From the NCBI GenBank assembly GCA_032622095.1, contig CP136065.1, forward strand, positions 99,085,343 to 99,149,342: a stretch of 64,000 bases of DNA, given 5' to 3'. Shown in pieces: positions 12,990 to 24,889 of the stretch. The stretch comes from Siphonodentalium dalli. Taxonomy: Eukaryota; Mollusca; Scaphopoda; Gadilida; Siphonodentaliidae. The position numbers were made by a program, and so were the translations under genes. Numbering within the stretch: the stretch's first letter is position 1; each line of letters begins with the position of its first letter. Below the pieces are notes generated by a model that was not told the DNA's origin, did no database searches, and saw only the letters and a program-made list of their open reading frames with translations.

Positions 12990-13345
12990 TAGAATAACCA
13001 TTCTAGGTAGAAAACTTTCCCACCAATAGTAGTTATCAGATTAACTACCTGTAGGTAGTTAAAATTCCAACCACCCACAGGTAGTAAAATTAACTACTGG
13101 GTAGTTCGTATTCATCCCCCTACCCAAAGTAGTTAAAAATTTGCCTCCCGTTGGTAGTTAAAATAGCCCCCGGGGGTAGTTATTTCAACTACCGAATGTA
13201 GTTATTTTAACTACCAAAGGTATTTAATTTTTTACCTACCCATCAGGTAGTAAAATTAACCACCCAAGGTAGCGGGATGAATACGAACTACCTAAAGTAG
13301 TAAAATTTAACTACTTTTGGGGTTAATTTACCAACTTTGAATTTA
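12990..13345. mobile_element. Foldback element made of GGTAGTTAAAAT words
   Basis: The word GGTAGTT or its complement AACTACC occurs more than a dozen times in both orientations. The block reaching GTAGTTCGTATTCATCCC (about 13101) is mirrored by GGGATGAATACGAACTAC (about 13273), giving a long imperfect hairpin centred near 13170 on GCCCCCGGGGGTAG. It is non-coding and fits a foldback/MITE element with an internal short palindromic repeat. Confidence 0.75.
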
Positions 13346-14159
13346 GTGTGTGGGGTAGGGGCGGGTTGTAATCTAGCTCTTGGTGTTGAAGTCACCATGA
13401 TGCATTTTTTTAGGGATGAATTTATTTGAATTTATTGTCAAACTCGCTGCAAGTTAATGCAGAACATTAGAGCAAAGACATATGACTGTACAGCGGTTGG
13501 TGTCACCCTGAGAGTTCAGAATATCAATCAAGATAGATAGTAATGCCAAGAGTTGGGAGTTTGTTCTATAACATATTATCCATAACGTGACAATAGGGGT
13601 GGGGGTGTTACATTGTCGGTTGAATATTTTTCCACCTTCATGTAGGCCTACATGTATGTGGTAACAGATTGGACTCAAAGCAGGGTGCAAATCTAATTTT
13701 GAGGACCTGAGAGTTTGGTATGATTCAGAAGGGTTCAGTTGGAAATTTAAGCAACCCCCCCCCCCAACAGCCACGGCACTGTCTCTTCTAGTGTGTGGTG
13801 GGGTTGTGGTGGCTTCAGCACCTGAGAATTAATTATCATTGTAAGGTAAAATGTGTACGTTTATTTTCAATTATAAATGTAACAAATGCCAACAAATGTG
13901 TGTACGATCAAATTTTATAATTACGCTACTAGTATGGCCATGTTTGAAAGGAAATTGGCAGAACTTAAAAACTGAACCAAGTGGGACCATAATATGTGGC
14001 TACATCAAATCTGACCAACTATTGTCAGTAAAACCGTTTAGTGTTTCTTTCATTGTGCATAAAGGTCACAAAGATGGAGAACTCTCTAACATGATTTCTC
14101 TTTAGATTAACATATCCATGAGTTATTGTGGAAAGCAGCGATAGCGACCCAAGGTACAC
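13346..14159. other. No gene seen
   Basis: This region contains a C tract at about 13757-13766 and short ORFs without recognisable motifs. Confidence 0.5.
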
Positions 14160-15190
14160 CTGTGCAACCCACCCGTGACCATAGTCACTCCATATATATA
14201 TAAACTCCACACAAATGACCATGTGGCCACTCACTTTATACACATGCACCTCCTCACCCATGACCATACAGCCACACTTGGATATACCCATATATTATAC
14301 ATGTACATCACACACCAGGTATACTCATATATACCCATCACCATACAGTCACTATCCCCTGCATAGCTATTCACCACACTCATGGTCTTACAATCACTCA
14401 CTATATATCTTTCACATCACCATTGGCCATATGGTCACGCCATTGGCCATATAGTCACTCAATGTATACATATACACCCCACTAATGGCCATACAGCCCT
14501 TCCAGATATACCAACAACCCGCACACACGACCATTTGCCCACTCCAGACTTCCATATACACCTCACCCGTGATAATTCAGCCACATGCAATATACTCATA
14601 CACCCCATCTGGGATCATACAGCTGCTCCATGTATACCTATACACCCACCAATGACTAGTGCCATTACATATATGCATCCCACCCGACAACAAGGGCACT
14701 CCCCATATACCCACAAGTGACACGTCCGCCAATGTCCATCAAGCTATACTGCAGATATGCATATACACTTAACCATGACTACATTCATTCCATGTACACC
14801 TATACAACATACTGCCCCATATTGATCCACAGCCCCCCCCCCCCCCACCCATGACCGTACAACCAACAACAATACATATATCTATAAACCCACCCATGAC
14901 AATACAGACAATACAAAAGTTACACCTGTAAAACCCACCATGACCATAGAGTCACTCCATTTATACACAGACAACACATATTTGACCATGTACATGTAGC
15001 TACTCTCGTTACACCCACACTGCATAAATGACCATACCGTCACATCGGGTATATATCTGTAAACGCACACATGACAATAGTCACTCCCTGTATACCTATT
15101 CACCTCAGACATGACCATACAGCGACTCATTGTATATACATACATATCACCTTGGACACCCCACCGATGACCCGGAGCCCACTAGCCACG
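14160..15190 (+). repeat. Degenerate minisatellite (CCATGACCATACAGTCACTC-type units)
   Basis: About twenty loosely conserved units of roughly 40-60 bp carry the elements CACCCATGACCATA, CAGTCACTCC and TATATACCTATACA. Units are too diverged for an exact period. His/Tyr/Thr-rich ORFs on both strands are translations of the array. Related units appear in reverse orientation at 17375-17765 and forward again at 17820-17960. Confidence 0.75.
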
Positions 15191-16439
15191 TCGCTGATGA
15201 CTAATCAACTATATACATGTATTGAATGATAAATACAATATAGGCACTATTTACGCATGCTGTTTCGAATAAAAGATAACACAGGTTATACATTATTTTG
15301 TGCACTGACCATTTGTTAACTTTTGGGGGTGATACTTAAAGGCATATGTAGGGTCATCGTGATGGGGGAATAGTTGGAAATCATGTATATACGATGGGAC
15401 TGATGGGAATTTGCTAACAACAGGGGATAGCCCATGTCATGTAAGAATCGTCCAATAACTAAAAATGTTATGATACCTTTCAGTTTGAAACATCTATCCT
15501 GAAGGGGGTGGGTGTGCGAAATTAAATTGTCATACTGCTCTAAGTCACGTCTAGCCACGTTTCTGTGTATAAACTATAGAATGATACTTAGAATTCAAGC
15601 TATAGTATATCTAGGTGTCTTCCTGATAATAATTGGAAATTCAAAATACCCATACGGGCCATACAATTGGACACTATAATACTTCTATTGCATATTCTAC
15701 ACAAGACCATAGTGAGAAAGAATCAGTGAACCCATTTATGCAAGCTTCTTATGTGGTTTCGACTTCTTAATAATGAGACAGTTTTTACCAGGTTTCGTGT
15801 TGTTTGGCGCCAGAATATTCGAAAAATCACATTTTACAAAGAGCGTTTTTACTTCATTACCAACCAACGATGAAAATTGAAGAGAAATTTCGAAAATAAG
15901 ATATTTATGATGATTCTGATCACATTATTTTGGATGTTTCTTGTGGTGCTGTATTGGTGATGCATATATATAACGACCATTATATTTCATGTTTTATTGC
16001 CTGCTAAATCATTATGGAATGTTAACTTATTTTATGTCGAATTGGATGGGGCATCTTTAAATCAAGAAAGAAAAAAGAATAAACAAATACAATTGGATAG
16101 AAATATATTGCTCACATACACTGGCCGAATCCATAGCGCAACGCAAACTTCGGAGGAAACGTCCCTCAACAGGCGAGTCCTAATTCGAATTAAATAATAA
16201 TTGAAACGTGTTGCTTTTCGCCGTGGACAACAATAACTGTCCGTGCTGAACTGTGGGCGTATACTCAGGTAATCAAGACAGAGATGTGGACCAGAACAAA
16301 TGGATAGTTGGCTCCAATGACAATTCAATGTGTGGGTTTTAAGTCAGATAAAATTCTCAGCGTCGGGAATTCGGTCAAGAATAGACTCGGCGCAAGAGCC
16401 TCGTCTATTCTTTTACCGAATCCCCTATTCTTCGAACAT
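15191..16439. other. No gene seen
   Basis: Short unsupported ORFs only. A small inverted word pair (GAATAGACTCGG / CCTCGTCTATTC) lies at about 16379-16411. Confidence 0.5.
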
Positions 16440-16690
16440 TATCCATTACATAGTTTGCACCAAACTGACTTATAGTGCCTCGTCTGATAATGGGCGGCCG
16501 TGTCTGACTCTGACGCCGTCTTGTCTTGTGTCTACACAGCCACCTTTTCAAGTTTTATGTTAACATTGCTAAGAGGTTGAAGGTCACAGTAAGGAAGGAA
16601 ATGAGTGGGTGAAGTTAAGTCATGGGATGAGGGTGTAGGGGTACCCCATCAGCTCCCAAATAAATTTGTGCTTTCATCGCTGTTGCATGT
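16440..16690 (+). repeat. Dispersed repeat family C, copy 1
   Basis: It matches 19055-19265 in the same orientation. Shared words include AAACTGACTTA, the GCGGCC block, GTCTACACAGCCAC, TTAACATTGCT, GTTGAAGG and GAGTGGGTGAAGTTAAGTC, with both copies ending at AGCTCCC. It is non-coding. Confidence 0.7.
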
Positions 16691-17374
16691 CAACGTCACC
16701 AATGGCAACATAATATTGGTTTTGCTACCAGTAGATACAGTAACCAAATACATGTACCTACCAAAATGACACATTAGCTGTTAAGATCTAATCACAATCA
16801 CTTATATGGGATTACTGTTCCCCCTCCCCATCATGATCGAAAACAAAAGGAAACTTAGTAACTTTGACCCATTAGGTAGGCCTACCCTACATTAGGACCC
16901 AAAAAATTTGCTGGTAACATAATTTTTCATGAACAATACAGGCACATCACAATACCAAAGAAGTTGAGTAATGGTGGGGGTACATGATGGGTCCTACCAG
17001 CCCATGAACATGATGAATTATTATGAGTCAATGAGTTTCATGTAAAATGTTGTTGTTGTTGTAATTGGAGGTTTGGAACCCTGCATGCATCTATAGACAG
17101 TAATTTTGATTAAAAAAAACTGCAAAACTACCTTCTAAATACACCTTTGCTATGCACAGTGATCATATTATGAAAAAAACATGTTTTTTTTGTTTATTTT
17201 TGTAAAAAAAATCGGGTGGTTTCCGAAAGTCGTTGTGACGACCAACAAAGTGGTTATTTGAGTTGGGTCCATATCAGAATTTGTTTCATATATGTCCCTG
17301 AATGTGTATACAAAGTTTCATGCTTCTACTAAAAAGTGCATGAATCCCCCATAATTTTGGTCTTAGCCGCTATA

Positions 17375-17960
17375 CTAAATGTTGAGGCGAATATGTATAC
17401 AAGGATTGACCATGATCATGTATGAATGTTTTGAATAGGTACACACGGGGTGACTATATGGCCATAGGTCAGATGAAGGAGTATACCAGGTGAGGGTATG
17501 AGTATGAAGCGAGTGGCTATATGGCCATTGGTGAGGTGCATATGTATACCGGAATGACTTTATGGCCATTGTTGTGGTGTTGATGAAGATATTGATTGTC
17601 TATTTGACCATGCGTTTGGAGAATAGGTATACAGGGGGTGACCTTATGACCAATGGTGAGATGAATGGGTATACAGGGAGTGACTATATGGTTATGGGTC
17701 ATGTTTAGGAGTATACCCGGTGTGCCTGCATTGTGACGCATGGCTGTATGGTCATCCGTGGTCATGGATCAGGTGTACATGTATACAGTGGATCACTATA
17801 TTGTTATGTCTGTGGTGTTTAAAAGTCACTCTATGTATACATATTCACTACATTCACGTCACTCATTGTATACATATTCACCTCACCATGGATCATACAG
17901 CCGCTACATGTATACCTATTCGCCATACACATGACCATAGAGTCAATCCAGGTAAACATA
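17375..17960 (-). repeat. Minisatellite related to the 14160 array, orientation switching
   Basis: From 17375 to about 17765 the units read GTGACTATATGGCCAT and GGTATACAGGGGGTGAC, which are reverse-complement versions of the 14160-15190 units. From about 17820 to 17960 the forward version (CACTC...TATACATATTCAC, GACCATAGAGTCA) returns, so the array contains an internal inversion. ORFs here are translations of the array. Confidence 0.7.
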
Positions 17961-19265
17961 TTAATCTCAGGTCTGTCTCAAAGTTCTGCTCATTTCCTTT
18001 CAATAATATGGCCAGAATCACAAAAGAGGTTCTCCGCAAAATTCCATACTGCAACTTTAAAATGAATTTGTCATGCCCCATACGGAAGTGGAACAAATAT
18101 AATAGAACGTATTTGTCAGTTAATTAACTAATACGTAAAATAACCAAGTGAGTCACAATTTGCTATCTTTTTCGGATAACGCAGAGAATAATGTTCGGGA
18201 TATGTTAACTTTTAACTTTTTACAAATTTGGTTGCCATTTTGGAAGCCATCTTGAGCATTTCAGTCTTTAAACATCACAGTGTGACATACTTAAGATAGA
18301 CCAAAACAATAAACACCTTTGATACCAAAGATAGTTGCAGTTTTCTTGAACAAATGGTCGAACCCTGAAAAGTGAATTTTTGCCAATATTTTTGTCAAGT
18401 TTGTGAGAGAAAAATCCCATATTTCTGGTGATGTCAGTGGTGACAATAGTAAAAATGATCCATGGTGCATTAGACATGTTAGTATGCAATGTATAGAATA
18501 CAGATTAGCCAATTTTATACATCAACCACAACTTGTAAGCGATTGCAGGACACGCTGGTGTAATATTTACCATTTTCCATACATTGGCGGCCATTTTGGC
18601 AGCCATGTTGAGCCAAAGTAAGAATTTTGGTTCCAGTGAGTTAGAATATTCATAGGTAATGATATGCCTCACTTACATTACAAAGTTCTGTTCATTTCTT
18701 GTTGAAATATGACTAGAATCCCAATTGTTATTTTTTTGTGAAATTTTATACCGCATTCTGTAAAATCGAATTTTTGAGGGATCGGAAGGGGTTAGGACCC
18801 CAATAATTGCATATTTCGTTGCTCCAATGATCAGTTAATATACAAAACACAAAATAAAGTTGCATTACTCAACCAGTTCCAAACAGCATGAATTGATCTA
18901 GAAGATATTTGTGAAAAAATGTTATATTTTCAACTTCCGGTGGCCATTTTGGCGGCCATCTTGGATGGTGAGTTTCAATTTTGGCTCAAAAATGTGTCAT
19001 TATGTCTCAGCTTCACGAAAATATATACATTTGTATACATTTTACAAGATTTTCCCGCTATAATTTGCATAAAACTGACTTAGGGTCTGGGCTGAAAAAC
19101 GGCGGCCATGGTGGACGCCATCTTGTCTGGAGTCTACACGGCCACTTTTTTTTCTTGTTAACATTGTTTAAAAGTTGAAGGACATAATAAGGAACAAAAT
19201 GAGTGGGGTGAAGTTAAGTCCCAGGGGGGGGGGGGTGCAAGTGTACCCCTATTAGCTCCCGGACT
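17961..19265 (+). repeat. Tandem repeats with GGCGGCCATCTTGG-like word; family C copy 2 at the end
   Basis: The word GCCATTTTGGCGGCCATCTTG, in variants, appears at about 18235, 18588, 18948 and 19101, spaced about 355 bp at first. CAAAGTTCTG(C/T)TCATTTC and ATATGGCCAGAATC-like words recur at about 17979 and 18690. The last 210 bp (19055-19265) is the second copy of the family at 16440. Units are old and diverged. No gene is visible. Confidence 0.65.
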
Positions 19266-20139
19266 ACTAAGCCATGCCTGCCTGAAGAACAGGATAGAAC
19301 TGTACGAACCAACTATTGTAATCGTAAAGAACCAATTTATACGATAGATTGGACGCGTGCCATCAGTCGATCTTTGTTGTCGAGCCACTGTGTTGAACTG
19401 ATCTTGAATAAACTTGTTCAATTCCCGACGCGCTGGGCCAACGGCTGGTGAATTTGCAGACTGAAGTTTGCCAATGATTTCGAATTTCCGCTCGGATCAA
19501 ACAAGACGGTCGGTGACAAAGAGAGATTCTTCTGTATTGCTGTTCTTCTCTGACACGAAGTGAACAATTGTGGTTGATGTACTGACCTCTGGCTGTAATC
19601 TCATACAACTCTCCTGTTTGGGCAAAACGTGGTTTTGTCGTTAAGTGTTATTAAATCAGGAGGACATACTAAAGGCTTTGCAGTGGAATTGTACCATCAC
19701 CGAGAGATGTAGCTGGTGAATGGTCTTAAAAGCGAAAAACAACACATCGAGGTAGATACCCTGTATAGATGTAACCGTGAATTAGACTAAAATGAAACAA
19801 AATATATACAAATAAAAACACCCAAATCAGAGCGAGAGTGCTCGATTGGGGTCAGAACCATTAAGAAACTGACCATTGTGCAAACACATATAAAACAGAA
19901 TATCAAAAAAGGCAGCAATACTGCTTTGAGAACAGCCAAGCTATAAAACCTACATAAAATTATTCAGCAAAAATAAATAATTTAATTTAACAAGGCTCCG
20001 GCATATCATAATATTTGAAGTATCTATCAAACAAGCATCCTGAATGATTGATAAGATATTTATAATATAATATCTGTTGAATCTGGCGTGAATCTTAATC
20101 AATTGTTGACAATCGAGTGGTCGACTCAGTAGGTGATCC
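19266..20139. other. No intact gene; possible 3' part of the retroelement
   Basis: A minus-strand frame at 19950-20399 continues past the ORF1 remnant but has no domain I recognise. The ORF2 (endonuclease/reverse transcriptase) expected downstream in a complete element is absent. The short frames at 19158-19608 are not supported. Confidence 0.4.
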
Positions 20140-21430
20140 TTTGTCCAAGAGCCAGCCTCCCTCCACATACGGTACACGGAGTTCCCTTCCCTCCAAGTTG
20201 ACATTTTCTCTCGAAGCCTCGTATCAAACTTTGAAAACTTAAAGACTAACCTGTTTTTTTCTGAGAGTCGAAACTTTTGGAGATTTTTGTTTTGGAATAA
20301 TGGATTCATCTTTCTTAGTTGGTTTCGGAGCAAACTTAAAAAATGCAGTAGCTCTATCGATTGCCTGTGAGACAGGTTCTGGAACAGAAGTAATAGCATT
20401 CTCTTGAACTTGTGTTGCTAGTGATATAATGACAAGTTTTGTTTGATTCTCTGTCTGAGTGCCGGCATTAACCGGCATTAACAAACTTTTTCTTAGAAAC
20501 GGCAGCCGTGTATGTGACTTGAGAAATTGATGGTCTGGAACCAACTTATTTCTTAGCATCCATATACGATAAATGTTTCTCAACCTTACATCTTTGTAAA
20601 TGGGACATGCACGATCCGTTGCAGCATGTGAACCTTGACAGTTTTAGGATTTTTTAGGATTTGTAAAATCATTGTGATCATGACCAGAAACAGAACAGCG
20701 TGCACAAATGGTTTCTTTATTTTTACAATGTTCCTGGCCATGGCCATAGCCCTGACATTTAAAACATCGTAATGGGTGGAACATAGGTACTTATATCTAC
20801 CTTCATGTACCCAACATTCAACGTCGGTGGATGTTTGCACCGAATGAATGTCAGAAGATAACTATTCAGAGGAACTCTTAGTCCATCAACAGTCTTCGTA
20901 AATCTACTGACTTATGTAACTCCCTATGGTGCCAACTCTGCCAATATCTCGGATTCTGAAGAATCGGCTACGTGTTGCGGGATCGCAACACAGATCTGCT
21001 ACTATTCAATATCCTGTAAGGAGTAATCAACAATGGTGTCTGTGCAATAGCTGTTAACTGGAGCAGAGCATCAGATTGAACTTTCTTTGAACATTCAATC
21101 AAAAGAGAGCCACTTATTGGCCAAGTCCTGATTGGCTTAACATATTTCAATTGTCCAGCAATGCTTTGGAGCGTTTTATCAATAACAAGATAGAAGGTCT
21201 TTTCACAAAGCCAAGAACCAAGTACTGAGGGAATACCACATCATCATTGGAACCTGGTGTCATCATTCTTACGAGCAAGACGCTGTTTTTTGTTTCAGTT
21301 GCCATACGAAAAGCAAAAAATCGACAACTAGCCCAGCAGCCGCGGTGGACTACCCATCGAAGTATGGTCGGGCCAAAGATTGGTGACCCGTTTAGCCACT
21401 GCATATATAAGCCTCCCGGTACCTCTCCAC
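20140..21430 (-). pseudogene. Jockey/CR1-like non-LTR retrotransposon ORF1 (gag-like), decayed
   Basis: ORF1 of this class encodes an RNA-binding protein that coats the retrotransposon RNA. The clearest evidence is a row of CCHC-type zinc knuckles encoded at about 20600-20770 on the minus strand: a CFKCQGYGHGQEHC segment, a second CARC...GHDH segment, and then an NCQGSHAATDRACP segment. That order (two knuckles, then a C..C-x-G-x-H-x-A...CP motif) is typical of Jockey and CR1 clade ORF1. Upstream, 20968-21150 encodes the usual N-terminal region with a LLIECSKKVQSDALL segment, and further upstream lies FYLVIDKTLQS-like sequence in another frame. The reading frame is broken by several frameshifts and stops, including near 21150, 20930 and 20645, and no ORF2 follows. 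It is a dead fragment. Confidence 0.75.
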
Positions 21431-21917
21431 AGTGAGACAGGCGTCAACAATGCAGGATTCCACACTCAAACATCATCAGCAAGAAACACAAAAGAGAAAG
21501 ATAACACAAGCATACGTGGAAAAACAGAAAACAATACTTCAAACATCAGATGAGCAATACAACATATAAAAAAAATGAATCTGAAACAGTGGAGAGGTGT
21601 GACTAGCCGATTGATTTGGGCCGGGTCAACTCGTCTAGAAGAGATGTGGGACCAAAGAGGACCATGAACTAAGTCGTATCCGCAGGTCGATGACCCACGT
21701 GATACGGCCGCCCTATAGTTTCTCCAGGACTCCTACACCACTCCTCGCGGGATGCACCCCACGACAAACAGGGTGCACATTAGGGGATTTGTACCTCGCA
21801 GTGGGGCGATAGGCCTATTCTACCACGGGTCCACACGGGGTCCTGGGGCCATCTGAAGTGAGGAACGTTGTCCGGTGCATTGATGAGTTCAGGTCATCCA
21901 TAACGTTAATGAATATT
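21431..21917. other. Flank between retroelement remnant and the palindrome
   Basis: I see no gene. The text around 21600-21860 is more GC-rich than its surroundings (CGGCCGCCC, CCACACGGGGTCCTGGGGCC) but has no open frame of note. Confidence 0.45.
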
Positions 21918-21923
21918 ATCAAC
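21918..21923. repeat. Target-site duplication of the giant palindrome, left copy (ATCAAC)
   Basis: ATCAAC lies directly outside the left arm and is repeated in the same orientation directly outside the right arm at 36290-36295. The arms stop matching exactly at these points. Confidence 0.7.
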
Positions 21924-22309
21924 TGATGATAAGGCCCCCGTTTGGGGCCATTTCAGGAACGATAACTCTATTCTCTGCAGTACTCCCGTCTAGACAGTTT
22001 GACCTACATTCTCTGCAGTACTCCCGTTGGAGTTTGACCTATATTCTCCGCCCACGCGTCGGTCTATTTGTACCGGTTGGACATGTCCGGACATGACCCG
22101 CTGGTTATATCCAGACTTTTCCATATGAATGGTATAGTATCTACATGTATATCACGTGATGATCTCGGTGGGGTAGCTTCAGTCTTGAATATTAAAGGGA
22201 TACTAGTCTCTCACGGGGGATGATTATTAAAGTGACACTCACTATGGATGAATGTTAAAGTAACACATGGCGCACACTGTGGGATAATGTTAAAGTGACA
22301 CTCGCATTG

Positions 22310-22530
22310 AAAACTTCCAAAAAGTTCAAAAAGTTCAAAAAGTTCAAAAAGTTCAAAAAGTTCAAAAATTTCAAAAATTTCAAAAATTTCAAAAACTTCA
22401 AAAATTTCAAAAAGTTCAAAAATTTCAAAAACTTACAAAATTTCAAAAAGTTTAAAAACTTCAAAATACTCAAAAATTTCAAAAAACTTAAAAAACTTTT
22501 CAAAAAGAAACAAAAATGAAAAACTTTAAA
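22310..22530 (+). repeat. TTCAAAAAG minisatellite, left arm
   Basis: A 9-bp unit TTCAAAAAG, with TTCAAAAAT and AAAAACTTC variants, repeats about twenty times. Because 9 is divisible by 3, it yields Lys-Phe-Lys/Asn repeats on one strand and Leu-Lys-Phe on the other (22255-22519), which should not be read as a protein. The mirror copy differs by at least one unit variant. Confidence 0.9.
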
Positions 22531-22740
22531 AAAAATTCATAAATTAAAAAAATATGAAAAACTTAAAAAACTTCAACTTTTTCTAAAATTCAAAAATAAT
22601 TTAAAATTAACGGTCTTTTAATATATCTAACCCACTGCCACTTCTGAGGGTTCCACACTACACCTGAGGGGATATTGAGTGGTCTACACACGTCTCCTAA
22701 ACCATAGAATAAGATCCAGCCCATAAGAAACTCTGCCTCC

Positions 22741-22870
22741 TGCAATGTCTGTCATTCGAATCTGACGCAATCCCTACTTCTGGCGCAATGCCTGAGTCAT
22801 TCGAATCTGGCGCAATCCCTACTTCCGGCGCAACGCCTGAGTCATTGGAATCTGACGCAATCCCTCGTGA
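22741..22870 (+). repeat. 51-bp tandem repeat, left arm (2.5 copies)
   Basis: GAATCTGACGCAATCCCTAC followed by TTC(T/C)GGCGCAA(T/C)GCCTGAGTCATT repeats with a period of about 51 bp. The period is a multiple of 3, so it gives a repeating ESGAIP-like peptide (22788 onward). I see no gene around it. Confidence 0.8.
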
Positions 22871-23251
22871 AACCTACCGGCTGACTCCACAACCATCGGC
22901 TAAGCGTTGTATCACATGCTTATTATTTGATCATATCGTGGAAATTCAATGTTTTGTCATCACTCATGAGATATAACCCATATCCACTGAAAAAGGGTGG
23001 ATATCCTCTATTTATTCATAATTTTTCTTTGTTATCTTTTTTTTTATCCCTCTTTTTTATCTACCACTTCCTGTTTTTATTCGCTCTTCTTTTTCTTACA
23101 ACTTCTAATCCCTCATAATCTTCGAATATCCACTTTCATCTCCAAGTTTTTGAAAAAATTCCTTGTTTAGTAGCAGCACCTCCAGATGGGCTCTATAGAA
23201 TTTGAACGAAGCATCCATCTTGGATATTACTCTTTCTATGACTAAATCCGT

Positions 23252-23305
23252 TAGCACGCTCTACAGATGTCATATAGGTAGCACGCTCTACAGATGTCAT
23301 ATAGG
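23252..23305 (+). repeat. 27-bp tandem duplication, left arm
   Basis: Two perfect adjacent copies of a 27-bp unit beginning TAGCACGCTCTACAGATGTC. The mirror pair lies at 34908-34961. Confidence 0.9.
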
Positions 23306-24889
23306 CCTCTTCACATCTTGTTTTCCGTAATTTATTCATTAATAATCGCTCCATTGACTGTAACAAATTAAATTACCCCCTCCCCCTGTATTGAGAATAC
23401 AGCCTTGATTATTAATATTTCCTCCTTTCACGGTGTGCATGTTCATTGGGACATCTTTGCTAATGTGAAGCCACACCTATTATATATATATATATATACA
23501 ACTTTAAAAGCCCGCGAAAATATTACTCATATTATAGACTTCCCTTTGAAGACCTTTGTATGTGACAATGATCCGTAATATTGTTTCTAAGTGACACTGG
23601 CCAGTGAAACTGATATTACGGGTATGAACTAGCCAACTTCACATCGTAACAATAATAAAAGGGACACTTCATCTATATCAGTCTCAAAACGTGTTGGTAC
23701 ACATCTGTGTGGAAACTAAAACCAATCACTCTTCGTCCGTCATCCGTACATCATTGTAATATAATTTTCTCAGAAACCACGGGATCCCTTTGGCTGAAAT
23801 TTGGTCTCAACATGGGATCAGAAATTATCCATGGAAGACAACAGTGTCCGTGTGGGGAGAAGCTTCGTAGTGTTTCGCTGTCGCCATGGTGTTTGTTTGG
23901 ATATAGGCATGGGTGGTGAGTGTGGTTCTCATATGGTCTGAACTAGCCTTTACTGACTGAGGTCATTTAGTGCACATGTCATCACTTCACTGATAACCAT
24001 TATATGGTCAAATCCCTACACTATCAAACGCAATGTTTCAATAATGGGTTTTCTTAAAATGTTGACTAAATATTGGTTATATTATACGCATCAGCGATCC
24101 TTCTTAATAACGCTCTGTATATTTTCAAACGCATTTCACTAGGGTTTGGAATAGCCACACAGGAAAGGAGAAACTGAGGTCCTAGGTAGGTCGACTGCAT
24201 ATAGCAGTATATATGGGGTACAGACATGGACAGCAATGGGTTCCTCGTGGCTTCTGGCCTACACATGACATATTAAAGTTAACCACACCCATCGGCGCGC
24301 CTTTAATGGGCTATGAAGCGCCATACAGGCTCGAATCATGGCCTTCGCCATGTGTTTCTATTTGAACCCACATTAGTAACTAAATAAAATCTTTCTCTCC
24401 AGGTTGTTTCACGCCATAACCTTGATTTGGAAAGCTTGAAGGGCTAATTAAGCTTCAATTTAAATCCCAACATTATTTGAAGAACGTATCTGGTTAAACA
24501 TGTCCACCATAGTAAGCTCATTTAATTCAAAGAGCTTCACACATAGTCCCACTAGTAATGATGTGGCGTTATTTACTGCAGAAATGGTCATATATATAAA
24601 ATACAATACAACACATTTTGGTCACATACCTTAAAGGTGCACGTCACTTTCGCAAGATATCTAACTGACCATGTATAGAGTGGAATTACATGTCGTGTAT
24701 CAAATGTATAATCAGTTCCAGTATTTCGTCCATAAGGCAGTTTTGGTTGTAACATCATTGTGTATGACGGTTCATTCATATGATACCTTAGCGGTTGCAC
24801 ACGATACTGTCTGTTGTATTTTATGTCTTATATCATGTATATTAATTGCTCCATGGATGGTAGGAGTATGGCATTGGTGTCTGGTTCTT

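Noticed and set aside
14215-15145. His/Tyr/Thr-rich ORFs on both strands
   Set aside because: They follow the degenerate minisatellite units and change frame with unit length.
22255-22519. Lys-Phe-rich and Leu-Lys-Phe ORFs on opposite strands (and mirrors at 35694-35958)
   Set aside because: They are translations of a 9-bp minisatellite, open on both strands because the period is a multiple of three.
23483-23498. CRISPR or other spaced repeat arrays anywhere in the window
   Set aside because: No identical repeats with unique equal-length spacers were found; tandem units here are contiguous and the genome is eukaryotic.
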